The notes: a model not told the origin generated them from the letters alone. A DNA stretch of 39,779 bases from Arcicella sp. (GCA_014376355.1 JACMRQ010000358.1:1-39779), one strand, 5' to 3'; positions 28,218-37,079 are shown, numbered from the stretch's first letter. Numbers and translations: made by a program.

Positions 28218-29141
28218 CTATAAAATTTCATTGGCTTCTCCGCCCACAACTTTTATAAAAATCTCGTTAAATGAAGGAATGTTTTCGTTAAAAGATTTCA
28301 ATTCTACGTGCTGAATTAAATGACCAATCAACTGATTTACAGGTATTTCTTGCGTATTACGGATGTATGCTTGTAGAATGCCATCTTCTAAAACTTGTGT
28401 ATTTAGTACTTCAAAAATACCGCTTTCATTGGGTAAATTCCCCGTAAATTGTATGGTGTATGAGTTATCTTTAAAACGATTTTTTACCTCTTTTTTACCT
28501 CCATGCAACACCACCTTCGATTTATTTATCAAGGCAATATTGTCGCATAATTCCTCCACTGATTCCATTCTGTGGGTCGAGAAAATGATGGTTGTTCCTC
28601 GTTGTTTCAACTCCAAAATTTCATCTTTCAATAAATTGGCATTAATAGGGTCGAAACCAGAAAAAGGTTCATCTAAAATTATCAATTTAGGCTCATGGAC
28701 AATCGTAGCGATGAATTGCGTTTTCTGTTGCATCCCTTTTGAAAGATCTTCAACATTTTTATCCCACCAATCTTTAATGTCAAATTTAATAAACCAATGC
28801 TTCAATTTTTCAAGTGCCTCGGTTTTTTTCATGCCTTTCAGTTGGGCAAGATACAAAAGTTGTTCGCCAACTTTCATTTTTTTGTAAAGTCCACGCTCTT
28901 CGGGCAAATAGCCGATATCTTCGATGTGTTTGGGTTGCAGTCGTTCACCGTTGAGAATAATAATTCCTTCATCGGGTGCTGTAATTTGGTTAATAATGCG
29001 AATAAGAGAAGTTTTTCCTGCTCCATTGGGACCAAGCAAACCAAAAATTGAACCTTGAGGAACTTCTATACTAACATCATCTAAGGCGACATGTTCGGAG
29101 TAGCGTTTAACAACGTGTTGAGCTTCTAAGATATTTGACAT
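28218..29141 (-). CDS. ABC transporter ATP-binding protein (NatA-like)
   Basis: Walker A GPNGAGKTS, signature DLSKGMQQK, Walker B LIILDEP; start chosen at MSNILEAQHVVKRY. Confidence 0.93.
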   Translation of the reverse strand: MSNILEAQHVVKRYSEHVALDDVSIEVPQGSIFGLLGPNGAGKTSLIRIINQITAPDEGIIILNGERLQPKHIEDIGYLPEERGLYKKMKVGEQLLYLAQLKGMKKTEALEKLKHWFIKFDIKDWWDKNVEDLSKGMQQKTQFIATIVHEPKLIILDEPFSGFDPINANLLKDEILELKQRGTTIIFSTHRMESVEELCDNIALINKSKVVLHGGKKEVKNRFKDNSYTIQFTGNLPNESGIFEVLNTQVLEDGILQAYIRNTQEIPVNQLIGHLIQHVELKSFNENIPSFNEIFIKVVGGEANEIL

Positions 29142-29176
29142 AGTTATAAGTTTTGGTTTCAATAACGCTACAAAGC

Positions 29177-29223
29177 AAAGAGCGTTTGTCAAAAATGATT
29201 TAGATTTTTGACAAACGCTCTTT
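29177..29223 (-). terminator. strong hairpin, probable terminator of the Lys/Ala-rich protein gene
   Basis: Perfect 20-bp arms AAAGAGCGTTTGTCAAAAAT (29177-29196) and ATTTTTGACAAACGCTCTTT (29204-29223) with a 7-nt loop. Confidence 0.7.
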
Positions 29224-29242
29224 TTATCTTGATAATCGGTAA

Positions 29243-29680
29243 TTATTCTGATTCTGTGGTAGGTTCAGCATCAATGACTACTGGTTTTGGAGCGGGTTTT
29301 GATGCTGATTTTGATTTTGCAACTTGCTTTTTAGAGGGTGAATTAGCTGGTTTTGAAGGAGCCGATGCTTTTGGTGAAGTAATACTGTCACTCGTTACAA
29401 TAGCAATCTTAGCACTCATAGCTGCTTTTTCAGCCGATTTATCTTTTGCTTTTGCTACTTTTTTTGCTTTTGAAACCAATTTTTTAGTTGATTTTATAGC
29501 ATCCTTCTCTTGTTCTTCCTCTTCTTCTTTGTGTAATTTTGCAAATTTCTTCACAATTTCTTTTGAACAATCATCAACGGCTTTGACTAATTTCTTAGCA
29601 CTTTTTGCGTTAAGTCCGTGTAATTTTCCTAAAATGGCTGCTGATATTTCGTTAGCGAGGCTTTTGTTATTTGATTTCAT
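29243..29680 (-). CDS. small Lys/Ala/Ser/Pro-rich protein with histone H1-like tail
   Basis: Structured N-terminus then low-complexity KKLVSKAKKVAKAKDKSAEKAAMSAK...KPANSPSKKQVAKSKSASKPAPKP. Confidence 0.75.
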   Translation of the reverse strand: MKSNNKSLANEISAAILGKLHGLNAKSAKKLVKAVDDCSKEIVKKFAKLHKEEEEEQEKDAIKSTKKLVSKAKKVAKAKDKSAEKAAMSAKIAIVTSDSITSPKASAPSKPANSPSKKQVAKSKSASKPAPKPVVIDAEPTTESE

Positions 29681-29927
29681 ATTTAATATTAATTTAATAT
29701 TATGTAAATATTATGTTTCTGATAACGAATGTAGGAATAAGGTTTTACGCAAAAAAATTTTTCGTGTTAAGTTTTTGATAACTAATTATTTTTAATACTT
29801 CTAAATTTTTACAATTTAGAAGTATTTGCTCTAAAAAGGAGAGAAATTTACCAAAAAAAGAGGGCGTCATTTTAATTAATTGGCAGACAAGTTTTTATTA
29901 AAATATCATTATACTAATAAATCCATC

Positions 29928-29935
29928 TATCTTTG
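29928..29935 (+). promoter_or_regulatory. Bacteroidota -7 element TATCTTTG driving the cobalamin riboswitch leader
   Basis: Perfect TAnnTTTG match placed so that a start a few nt downstream begins the riboswitch. Confidence 0.6.
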
Positions 29936-29941
29936 CATCAG

Positions 29942-30125
29942 TTCATGGTGCTTTATGTTTGAAATCATTCAAATTTAACGCTTAATAGGGAAATCGGTAA
30001 AAGCCGATACTGTCCCCGCAACTGTAAGTTTTTTAAAGTCATTACCATTCTTCAATAACCACTGATAACTAAATTATCGGGAAGGTTTAGGTAATGATAA
30101 AACGAGTCAGGAGACCTGCCATCAA
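29942..30125 (+). ncRNA. cobalamin (B12) riboswitch
   Basis: Conserved core AATAGGGAAATCGGTAAAAGCCGATACTGTCCCCGCAACTGT ... ACCACTGATAACTAAATTATCGGGAAGG ... GAGTCAGGAGACCTGCC. Confidence 0.95.
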
Positions 30126-30244
30126 ATCATTCTTGGTTTTTGTTTACGGAAGATGAACATAATCGAGCGATAGAATTCTCTTTTAAATTTTCTTGGTCAA
30201 TTTAAACGGTTTGTGCCGTCGGTCAAGGCTTAACTATTTGTGTT

Positions 30245-32206
30245 ATGTCTTCTGGTGCTGCGTATTTTATACGTTATAAAATTACACTTCTATGTTTGGG
30301 CGTGTTACTATCCATGTACAGCTACGCTCAGGAAATTCCGAATAAACAAATTGATGAAGTAAAGGTGGTTGGTTTTTCAACTGAACATTTTATGGTTGGT
30401 TTGAAAGTTCAGAAGATAGATTCTACTACTTTGGCTCGATTTCAATTTCAAACCTTAGCCGATTTTTTACAGTTTCAATCGCCTATTGCTTTAAAAAGTT
30501 ATGGATCAGGTCAGTTAACGAGTATTTCTTTCAGAGGAACATCGGCAACCCATACGGCCGTAGTTTGGAATGGTGTTAATATTAATAGTCCGATGGCAGG
30601 AGAAACCGATTTTTCAACCGTACCCGTTTTGGGTTTTGATCAATTATCTATTCAATATGGTTCAGCCGCCAGTTGTGTCGGTTCTGGAGCAGTTGGAGGA
30701 AGTATTTTATTAAGTTCCGTACCGCAATGGAAACAAAAAGGGGTGAATTTAACGGTGGGTGGACAATATGGAAGTTTTGATAATTATAATGGACAAATAG
30801 GTTTAAGATTTGCAGAAATTAGTAAAAAAGGATTACAATTTTCAGGTAAAACTTTGTTCTATGGAAGTCAATTTAACAATCATTTTAACGAAATTCAGCG
30901 AACCGACAATGACGGTAGAACTTATCTAATTCAGCCTTCTGAAACTGCACAGAAGGGTTTTATCCAAGATTTATATTTAAAAGAAAAGAATGGTAATTTA
31001 CTTTCGTTGAATATTTGGTTGACAGATAATAAACTTACTATTCAACCAGATGTACTTGATTTTCGTGAAATTACACAAAGCCAAGCATACCGTTTTTTAT
31101 CGGGGTATCAATTTGGTAATTCTACTGTGAAAATGGGATTTACCCGAGATATTATTGATTATGGAACGGGTGATTTCTCTTCTCCGAGTCATTCAGAAAC
31201 AGACCGATACCTTGTTCGTGCCGAGCACGAATTTTCAATCAAAAAACCTAATTCCTTTTGGAATACTTCTCTAAGAATGGGGGGTGAAATTGCTTACTAT
31301 GTAGCCAGAGTAGATGGTTATGGAGGAGTAGCAATTACGGAAAGTCGGCAAGATGTTTTTGCTTTATTACGACAACAATTTACACAAAAGCTAACCGCAT
31401 CATTTAATCTTCGTCAAGCATTTTCTAATCAATATATTGCTCCCTTTACACCTTCATTGGGAGCAGAATATTCAGTTATTTCTACGGTGAAAAATCAAGT
31501 AAAGTTTTCGGGAAATATTGCTAAAAGTTATCGTTTACCAACCCTCAACGAACGCTATTGGAAAGTATTAGGCAATCCAAATATTCGCCCTGAAAGTGGA
31601 TTTAACAAAGAATTAGGCATAAACTGGAAACAGATTGTTTCATCAACTACTAATACCTTTTTGGGTATAAATGTTTATCATAATTTGATTGATGATTGGA
31701 CTTACTGGAATCCTGACAAAGGCTATCGGGTAGAGAATTTGCAACAGGTACTCACCAAAGGCGTTGAAGTTTCAGGAAGTGTAAAGTATTTAAAAGACAA
31801 AAAGATAGCGGGATTATCGGCTACTTATGCTTACACCAATTCTACGCAACAAAAAATGTATAATGTTTATGCAGTCGATATTATCGGGAAACAACTCATT
31901 TATGTTCCAATACACACCCTAACAGGAACGGCATATATTGGCAGAGGTGATTGGTCTTTGAATGTACAAGGGTTTTATAACTCTGAACGCTTTATCACTT
32001 TCGACCATTCAGGGCGACCTTTTCCCCCTTATGTTTTAATTAATAGTACGCTTTCGGGAAAAATTTCTATCGGAAAAATTCAAAGTAATTTACTCGTTCA
32101 AGTCAATAATTTGACGGATACGGTTTATCCAAGTGTCCGAAGAAACGCAATGCCAGGGCGTAGTTTTTCGGTTGGTTTGGTTTTTTCAAGTGAAATTTTC
32201 CAATAA
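30245..32206 (+). CDS. BtuB-like TonB-dependent outer membrane receptor
   Basis: Plug domain (GSGQLTSISFRGTSATHTAVVWNGVNINSPM), beta-barrel tail, B12 riboswitch directly upstream. Confidence 0.9.
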   Translation: MSSGAAYFIRYKITLLCLGVLLSMYSYAQEIPNKQIDEVKVVGFSTEHFMVGLKVQKIDSTTLARFQFQTLADFLQFQSPIALKSYGSGQLTSISFRGTSATHTAVVWNGVNINSPMAGETDFSTVPVLGFDQLSIQYGSAASCVGSGAVGGSILLSSVPQWKQKGVNLTVGGQYGSFDNYNGQIGLRFAEISKKGLQFSGKTLFYGSQFNNHFNEIQRTDNDGRTYLIQPSETAQKGFIQDLYLKEKNGNLLSLNIWLTDNKLTIQPDVLDFREITQSQAYRFLSGYQFGNSTVKMGFTRDIIDYGTGDFSSPSHSETDRYLVRAEHEFSIKKPNSFWNTSLRMGGEIAYYVARVDGYGGVAITESRQDVFALLRQQFTQKLTASFNLRQAFSNQYIAPFTPSLGAEYSVISTVKNQVKFSGNIAKSYRLPTLNERYWKVLGNPNIRPESGFNKELGINWKQIVSSTTNTFLGINVYHNLIDDWTYWNPDKGYRVENLQQVLTKGVEVSGSVKYLKDKKIAGLSATYAYTNSTQQKMYNVYAVDIIGKQLIYVPIHTLTGTAYIGRGDWSLNVQGFYNSERFITFDHSGRPFPPYVLINSTLSGKISIGKIQSNLLVQVNNLTDTVYPSVRRNAMPGRSFSVGLVFSSEIFQ

Positions 32207-32276
32207 ATAAATATTTAAAAATTAATTTTCACCCAATACATTAACAGTAATTATTATTCATAAAATCAATACAACA

Positions 32277-33374
32277 ATGCAATTCAATTCAATTTTCGTT
32301 CGTTCATTAGCCGCAGGTTTTTTAATCTTAGGGCTTAACTCTTGTAATAAAACTTCTGAACCAGAGCCTTCTCAGCCGTATGATGCGGGTGTTTTTGTGA
32401 TAAATAGAGGTAATTTCTTTGATAATAATGGTTCAATTACGTTTATCAATCCAATTACTAAGATTGCAAGTTTTGATATTTTTCAAAAAGAGAACAATCG
32501 TGCTATTTCAGGAGGAATTAGTGATTATGCAGAAGTAGATGGCAAAGGCGTTATTTTAGTGGATAATTCTAATCCTGGAAAAGACCTCATCGAAATTGTA
32601 AATGCTCGTACTTTCAAAGCAGTTGCTACTATTCCTTCAACGGATTTAGAAAATCCACGTTACGTCGTTAAAGCTGGAACAAATAAGGCTTATGTAACTT
32701 GTTGGGATTCTTTCAATGCGGATTATTCATACAAAACTGGATATATCGTAGTGATTGATTTGACAACTAATAAAGTAACAAAGAAAATTCCTGTGCAAAA
32801 AGGAGCAGAAAAATTAGCAGTCATCGGTACTGATATTTATGTAGGAAGCGTTGGTGGAGAAACTTCGATTTCTATTATCAATACTTCAACGGATGTCGTT
32901 AGCCAAACGGTTGAAGTGGGTAAGAATCCCAAATTGATTGGCTTAGATGCCAATGGTAAACTATGGATTTATGCAGGAGGGGATTTCGTGAAATTTAATG
33001 TAATGACAAAAGTAGTGGAAAGTCGCACAAAAATTACCACCTCAAATACATCAAAATCTCCAGGAAGTTTCACATTAAGCAAAGACAAGACTTCAATTTT
33101 ATATGTTTTTTCATTTTACGATGCTGCCGATAGTTATAAGCAAAAAGGTGAAACGTATAGTTTTGGTATAAATGACTCAGTTATTTCAACAACCAAACCA
33201 ATTATTAATAAATTGTTTTCTGGATTAAGTACAGACCCCAATACTGGAAATATATATGCAGGTTTTTCTCCGTCACTCAAGCAATCAGGTTACGTTTTTC
33301 GTTACCAATCTAACGGCACTTTGATAGATTCTTTAAAGGCTGAAATTGGGCCAGAAGGCTTTTTATTCAAATAG
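32277..33374 (+). CDS. surface lipoprotein with YncE/DUF5074-like beta-propeller, candidate BtuG-like
   Basis: Lipobox-like LGLNSC, acidic residues after Cys, propeller-type repeats; immediately downstream of the BtuB-like gene. Confidence 0.75.
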   Translation: MQFNSIFVRSLAAGFLILGLNSCNKTSEPEPSQPYDAGVFVINRGNFFDNNGSITFINPITKIASFDIFQKENNRAISGGISDYAEVDGKGVILVDNSNPGKDLIEIVNARTFKAVATIPSTDLENPRYVVKAGTNKAYVTCWDSFNADYSYKTGYIVVIDLTTNKVTKKIPVQKGAEKLAVIGTDIYVGSVGGETSISIINTSTDVVSQTVEVGKNPKLIGLDANGKLWIYAGGDFVKFNVMTKVVESRTKITTSNTSKSPGSFTLSKDKTSILYVFSFYDAADSYKQKGETYSFGINDSVISTTKPIINKLFSGLSTDPNTGNIYAGFSPSLKQSGYVFRYQSNGTLIDSLKAEIGPEGFLFK

Positions 33375-33438
33375 ATTTTAGTTAAAAAAGGAGGTTTCTG
33401 TCATAATCAGAGGCTTCCTTCATAAATTCCAATCAACC

Positions 33439-34026
33439 ATGAAACAACCATTAAATCCTCGTTTTTTAACTTTGCTTTGCTTTATTTTGGCAATCGCTTT
33501 GTTACGAATTGCCAATGCTGCTCAACTGACACCATTTGCAAATTTTACACCAATCGGTGCTATGTGCTTATTCGGCGGAGCATATTTTCCTAATCGTTGG
33601 AAAGCATTTGCCTTCCCAATTCTTACGCTTTTAGTGAGTGATTTGGTGATTAACAAAGTGATTTTTCAGGGAAAATACGGAGCAATGTATGAAGGTTGGT
33701 ACTTGATTTATGGGATTTTTGCCCTTGTCGTATTGTTTGGAAAAGTAATATTGCAAAAAATCAATGTTCAGAATGTCGTTTTGGCGGCTATTATCGCTTC
33801 AGTTTCGCATTGGATTTTGGCAGATACAACGGTTTGGATTGGCGGAGGAACGGATTTAAGAACAATGCTTCCGTTAAGTCGTGATTTGGCTGGTTATGTT
33901 CAGTGTTTAACCCAAGGATTTCCATTTATGAAGAACTTTTTGGTAGGTACGTTAGCATACAGCGGTTTAATGTTTGGAACTTTTGAGTTATTGAAGGTGC
34001 GTTTTCCAAAATTAGCAATAGCGTAG
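33439..34026 (+). CDS. DUF6580-like polytopic membrane protein (ECF S-component-like)
   Basis: LTPFANFTPIGAMCLFGGAYFPNRWKAFAFPILTLLVSDLVIN and about 6 hydrophobic segments. Confidence 0.7.
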   Translation: MKQPLNPRFLTLLCFILAIALLRIANAAQLTPFANFTPIGAMCLFGGAYFPNRWKAFAFPILTLLVSDLVINKVIFQGKYGAMYEGWYLIYGIFALVVLFGKVILQKINVQNVVLAAIIASVSHWILADTTVWIGGGTDLRTMLPLSRDLAGYVQCLTQGFPFMKNFLVGTLAYSGLMFGTFELLKVRFPKLAIA

Positions 34027-34067
34027 ATAATTTCATTGCAATCAAATTAACCAGCTATATTTTGACA

Positions 34068-34499
34068 ATGAAAGAAGAACTAACTTTTGAAATTTTGACC
34101 GTTGAAAATATTGCCGAGATTTCTGTTTTAGGACAACAATTAAACCCTAAAATGACTTTGGAGCAAATTAAGAACCTTTTAAATGAAATGTTTACTTTGC
34201 CTACCTACAGATGTTTTGGATTATTCCTTAACAAAAAACTTGTAGGAATTTCGAGTGGTTGGATAACTGTGCGTTTTTATTCGGGCAAACAACTTGAGGT
34301 TGATAATGTTATCATTGATAGCTGTTTGCAATCAAATGGATTCGGAAAGCAGTTTTTTGACTTTATTGAAAATTGGGCTAAAGAAAATAGTTGTGAGACA
34401 ATTGAACTGAATACTTACGTACAAAATTCAAAATCTCATAAATTTTATTTTAATTTAGGGTATTCAATTTTAGGTTTCCATTTTTGGAAACACATTTAA
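34068..34499 (+). CDS. GNAT family N-acetyltransferase
   Basis: LEVDNVIIDSCLQSNGFGKQFFDFIENWAKENSCETIELNTYVQNSKSHKFYFNLGY; ATG at 34068 preferred. Confidence 0.85.
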   Translation: MKEELTFEILTVENIAEISVLGQQLNPKMTLEQIKNLLNEMFTLPTYRCFGLFLNKKLVGISSGWITVRFYSGKQLEVDNVIIDSCLQSNGFGKQFFDFIENWAKENSCETIELNTYVQNSKSHKFYFNLGYSILGFHFWKHI

Positions 34500-34556
34500 T
34501 ACGACAATTATGTTGGATACCGAAAAACATACAGCGAAAAATAAACATCAAAAACA

Positions 34557-35489
34557 ATGAAAGCCGTTTCTTTTCTTCCTGCCGCTACACAAATGATTTA
34601 CGACATGGGTTTGCAAGACCTTTTGTATGGTGTCACCTTTGAATGTTCAGAACATTCACGGACTGAAAAGCAGATTTTAGTTCGTTGCATTATGGAAGGA
34701 AAAGATTATTCGAGTGAAGAAATTGACCGTATCTTTTCAGCTTCAAAAGCACAAGGAAAAAGTCTTTACTATGTAGAAGAAGACAAATTACAAGCCATCG
34801 CTCCCGATATCGTCATCACGCAAGATGTTTGTGAGGTTTGCCAAATTGATACCAAATGCACACAGGCTGTTATTGATAATTTGGATAAAACACCCACCAT
34901 CATTACATTAACCCCCCAAAGTTTAACGGATGTATTTCAATCTGCCATCACAATTGCTACGGCTTTGGGTCGAGAAGAAGCCGCTTATCAGTATTTGGCA
35001 GGCCTTCAGAGTCGCATTGATAAGGTAATTGACAAACTCCGAGAATATCGAGCATTGCCAAAGCGAGTAATGGTAATGGAATGGATTGAACCAATTTATA
35101 ACTGTGGTCACTGGATTCCGCATCAAATTGCGTACGCTGGTGGTATTGATATGTTGGGAAATCCATCGGGAGATAGTATTGTTACGCAATGGGAAAAAGT
35201 GTTAAAATATGACCCAGAAGTTTTGGTCATCGCTCCGTGCGGTTTTGAAACCAAACGGAGTCTGGAAGAGTTACACCTATTGACTGCCAAAAATGGGTGG
35301 GAAAACCTACAAGCAGTTCAAAATAAACTGGTCTATGTGCTTGATTATGATTTGTTTACCCAGCCAAGTGCTTCAACCTTAGTAAATGGCATTGAAATTT
35401 TAGCAGCATTATTCCATCCTACACTCTTTAAGATTCCTCAATCGCTAAAACACAAAGTTCATGCAGTTTTTGAAAACATACTTGTTTAA
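34557..35489 (+). CDS. BtuF-like cobalamin-binding/periplasmic-binding fold protein without a signal peptide
   Basis: MKAVSFLPAATQMIYDMGLQDLLYGVTFECSEH..., DIVITQDVCEVCQI, ALGREEAAYQY; begins directly at the fold's first strand. Confidence 0.8.
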   Translation: MKAVSFLPAATQMIYDMGLQDLLYGVTFECSEHSRTEKQILVRCIMEGKDYSSEEIDRIFSASKAQGKSLYYVEEDKLQAIAPDIVITQDVCEVCQIDTKCTQAVIDNLDKTPTIITLTPQSLTDVFQSAITIATALGREEAAYQYLAGLQSRIDKVIDKLREYRALPKRVMVMEWIEPIYNCGHWIPHQIAYAGGIDMLGNPSGDSIVTQWEKVLKYDPEVLVIAPCGFETKRSLEELHLLTAKNGWENLQAVQNKLVYVLDYDLFTQPSASTLVNGIEILAALFHPTLFKIPQSLKHKVHAVFENILV

Positions 35490-35495
35490 CCCAAT

Positions 35496-36203
35496 ATGAG
35501 AAAAAAAGCTTTAATGAATTGGTCTGGTGGCAAAGATTCTGCCTTATCCCTTCATCATATTTTACAAAATAATGAATATAAAGTTGAACATTTACTGACT
35601 TCGCTAAATGATTCTTTCAAACGAGTTTCGATGCACGGCGTTCGGGAAGAATTACTTGACCAACAAGCCGAGAATATTGGGATTAATTTAATAAAATTGC
35701 GTTTGGCTGAAACCGTTTCGATGGAAGAATACCAAGAAAAAATGGCTGAAACCATGAAACCTTTGGTGAATTCGGGAATAAAACATTCTATTTTTGGGGA
35801 TATTTTCTTGGAAGATTTACGCCAGCATCGGGAAGAAAGATTACAACAAGTTGGTATGGAAGGAGTTTTTCCCCTGTGGAAACAACCTTCTTTAGTATTA
35901 TTAGATGAATTTTGGGATTTAGGTTTTAAAACGATTGTGGTTGCCGTCAATGGAAATAATTTGGACAAATCATTTTGTGGAAGAATCCTCGACCGTGATT
36001 TTGTCAAAGATTTACCCAAAACAGTTGACCCTTGCGGAGAGAATGGAGAATTTCATACCTTCGTTTTTGAAGCTCCCTATTTCAAAAATTCCATTAAATT
36101 TGACATTGGAGAAACCGTTGATAAAACCTATAATTTCAAAAATTTAGACGGTGATGATTTAAGTTCAACCTATTTTTTTACTGATTTGATTGCCAAGGCT
36201 TAA
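35496..36203 (+). CDS. Dph6/COG2102-like PP-loop ATP pyrophosphatase (diphthine--ammonia ligase family)
   Basis: ALMNWSGGKDSALSLHHIL PP-loop; SIFGDIFLEDLRQHREERL; CGENGEFHTFVFEAP. Confidence 0.88.
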   Translation: MRKKALMNWSGGKDSALSLHHILQNNEYKVEHLLTSLNDSFKRVSMHGVREELLDQQAENIGINLIKLRLAETVSMEEYQEKMAETMKPLVNSGIKHSIFGDIFLEDLRQHREERLQQVGMEGVFPLWKQPSLVLLDEFWDLGFKTIVVAVNGNNLDKSFCGRILDRDFVKDLPKTVDPCGENGEFHTFVFEAPYFKNSIKFDIGETVDKTYNFKNLDGDDLSSTYFFTDLIAKA

Positions 36204-36215
36204 CGTTTAAATAAG

Positions 36216-36422
36216 ATGGAAAAACACGCTCCCGATTCATGCCCACGATGTGGCGAAATATTCGTTTGTAAGGTCAATAATATCTTGCAATGCGACTGCA
36301 TGAAAGCTGTTTTGACTAAAGCAGAAACAGCGTACATTGCCAATATTACAGAATGGGAATATGATGGTAATTGTCTGTGCAATAAGTGTTTAGAGGATTT
36401 AAAAAAGGAGATTGCCAAATAA
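36216..36422 (+). CDS. cysteine-rich CWC family small protein
   Basis: Eight Cys including CPRCG, CDC and CLCNKC in 68 aa; 12 nt after the Dph6-like gene. Confidence 0.75.
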   Translation: MEKHAPDSCPRCGEIFVCKVNNILQCDCMKAVLTKAETAYIANITEWEYDGNCLCNKCLEDLKKEIAK

Positions 36423-36443
36423 TAAAAGGCCTTTGGATTGAAT

Positions 36444-36474
36444 TTTGAAGTTCATTTTTTTGTTGATATATTTG
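36444..36474 (+). promoter_or_regulatory. Bacteroidota promoter TTTG-N19-TATATTTG
   Basis: -33-like TTTG (36444-36447), 19-nt spacer, -7 TATATTTG (36467-36474), just upstream of the ATG at 36492. Confidence 0.55.
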
Positions 36475-36491
36475 TAAAAACATACATCATT

Positions 36492-36650
36492 ATGACAAAT
36501 AAAGAAAAATACGAAATGTGGCGAAATGTAGCTACTTCGATGGTGGAGGAAAAGAAAATTATTCAAGAAGTTGGTGTTGAACGTGCTAAATCCGAATATG
36601 GAATTAAATTTGAAAAACTTAGAGAGCCACGAGTACCAGAAAATAAATGA
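36492..36650 (+). CDS. 52-aa helical small protein of unknown function
   Basis: MTNKEKYEMWRNVATSMVEEKKIIQEVGVERAKSEYGIKFEKLREPRVPENK; consensus promoter upstream. Confidence 0.6.
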   Translation: MTNKEKYEMWRNVATSMVEEKKIIQEVGVERAKSEYGIKFEKLREPRVPENK

Positions 36651-37074
36651 TGATAAATTTCGATTTACGAATAGTTCAGGTGTAGAGTACGAGGTATATT
36701 TCACAACAGGAGAGTATTATTTTCCAGAAGTTTATTATAGAAAATATCTCAAAACATTTGGATTTAGCCCTATTTCTTCTACAAATTTTGACTTTGAAAT
36801 AAAAACAGCTAACACGATAATTCTTATTCTGGCAGATTATTTTACACAAGATGATTACATTGTTATGTATGTTTGTGACCAAAGTGATAATAAACAATCC
36901 GTTAGAAACCGTCTTTTCAACTTATGGTTCAATAAGTACAATGACGGTAGTTTTGAAAAGATTGATTTATCGTACGAACAGCATACTTTTATCTCTGCAA
37001 TTATTAAGAGAAAAAATCCTTTTTATATAGATTTTAAACACAACTTTCCTGATTTGGGAGAGGAATATAAATAA
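36598..37074 (+). CDS. DUF6169-like small protein, overlapping the preceding ORF
   Basis: MELNLKNLESHEYQKINDDKFRFTNSSGVEYEVYFTTGEYYFPEVYY...; overlaps the upstream ORF by 53 nt in another frame. Confidence 0.6.
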   Translation: MELNLKNLESHEYQKINDDKFRFTNSSGVEYEVYFTTGEYYFPEVYYRKYLKTFGFSPISSTNFDFEIKTANTIILILADYFTQDDYIVMYVCDQSDNKQSVRNRLFNLWFNKYNDGSFEKIDLSYEQHTFISAIIKRKNPFYIDFKHNFPDLGEEYK

Positions 37075-37079
37075 AAAAG

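Noticed and set aside
28363-28887. 174-aa plus-strand ORF opposite the NatA-like ATPase
   Set aside because: The reverse strand encodes a clear ABC ATPase with Walker motifs; this frame has no recognisable domain.
29208-29795. 195-aa plus-strand ORF rich in Ala/Phe
   Set aside because: Mirror of the Lys/Ala/Ser-rich minus-strand gene; low-complexity complement, and it begins inside the terminator hairpin.
33379-33417. GGAGGTTTCTG / CAGAGGCTTCC hairpin after the propeller lipoprotein gene as a terminator
   Set aside because: Stem relies on three wobble pairs and no T tract follows; termination is not supported, though weak attenuation is possible.
35555-36019. 154-aa antisense ORF in the Dph6-like gene
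   Set aside because: The sense strand has the PP-loop and conserved family motifs; the antisense translation has no family character.
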